This document shows positions 5,897 through 6,055 of a stretch of 6,055 bases of DNA, one piece after another. The notes beneath the pieces are model-generated. The model was not told the origin of the DNA. It made no database searches and worked only from the letters and a program-made list of their open reading frames with translations. This DNA is from Chloroflexota bacterium (lineage in GTDB: Bacteria; Chloroflexota; Anaerolineae; Anaerolineales; Anaerolineaceae): positions 1-6,055 of the forward strand of contig JAGVUS010000450.1 in assembly GCA_019136175.1 (NCBI GenBank), in the 5' to 3' direction. Position 1 is the first letter of the stretch. Each line of letters opens with the position of its first letter. Made by a program: the position numbers and the translations under genes.

Positions 5897-6055
5897 GTGC
5901 CATTGATCCAGGTGAATGACATCAACCTTTATTATGAACTGCATGGACCGGAACATGCGGATGTTGTTGTACTTTCCAATGGCATCTTTATGTCCACCGC
6001 GAGTTGGGCATTTCAGGTTGCAGCATTCCAACGACATTTTCGCGTTCTGGTTTAT
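5897..6055 (+). CDS. Alpha/beta hydrolase, N-terminal part (cut by window edge)
   Basis: The first 53 codons of a gene that continues beyond the window. The GTG start at 5897 is 12 bases after the DUF35 stop, with a weak AGAAG (5886-5890) upstream; an in-frame GTG at 5912 is an alternative. The reading begins PLIQVNDINLYYELHGP, then a strand and oxyanion-loop segment VVVLSNGIFMSTASW, then FQRHFRVLVY. This is the usual N-terminus of alpha/beta-fold hydrolases similar to 3-oxoadipate enol-lactonases and related esterases, with SNG where many members have HG. The nucleophile elbow and catalytic triad lie outside the window, so activity and substrate cannot be judged. In this operon a thioesterase, carbon-carbon hydrolase or lactonase role is possible. 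Confidence 0.78.
   Translation, partial: MPLIQVNDINLYYELHGPEHADVVVLSNGIFMSTASWAFQVAAFQRHFRVLVY

Overview
The window holds a complete tRNA-Gly(GCC) transcription unit at its left end, a gene-free stretch of about 610 bases, and then one tight forward-strand operon of at least seven genes that runs off the right edge. Every gene is on the plus strand. Base composition looks close to balanced, and most genes have strong AGGAG-type ribosome binding sites. The tRNA gene has no encoded CCA end. The organism is a bacterium. The tRNA, the reductase with an unusual loop insertion and the thiolase plus OB-fold partner (a pairing shared with archaea) would fit an anaerobic, acyl-CoA-metabolising lineage such as Chloroflexota (Anaerolineae). 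That assignment is by impression, not by a search.

Layout: 8-36 is a near-consensus promoter, 52-124 is tRNA-Gly, and 128-157 is its intrinsic terminator. From 158 to 769 I find no convincing gene. The stretch contains several small inverted and direct repeats and, just before the operon, a perfect 10-base direct repeat and promoter-like hexamers. The operon follows: an SDR-family 3-oxoacyl reductase / 3-hydroxyacyl-CoA dehydrogenase (770-1534), a ketoacyl synthase III-like protein (1561-2544), an acetyl-CoA hydrolase/CoA-transferase family protein (2551-3861), an unrecognised 101-residue protein (3882-4187), an SCP2/archaeal-type thiolase (4204-5469), a DUF35-type OB-fold protein (5471-5884) and the first 53 codons of an alpha/beta hydrolase (5897 onward). 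Gaps between genes are 1 to 26 bases, so co-transcription is very likely.

How the parts could fit together: the CoA-transferase would charge a carboxylic acid or recycle CoA. The reductase would interconvert 3-hydroxyacyl- and 3-oxoacyl-CoA. The thiolase with its DUF35 partner would cleave or form the carbon-carbon bond. The KAS III-like protein would carry out a further acyl transfer or condensation, and the hydrolase would act on an ester, thioester or diketone. No acyl-CoA dehydrogenase or enoyl-CoA hydratase is in the window, so the substrate and the direction (degradation or synthesis) are not determined.

Two members differ from their families at functional positions. The KAS III-like protein keeps the active-site Cys (C113), but the His and Asn of the triad are replaced by Thr253 and Tyr283. 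The DUF35 protein has lost all four zinc-ribbon cysteines. With the unknown 101-residue protein, these make the operon a reasonable candidate for an uncharacterised acyl-CoA carbon-carbon bond system.
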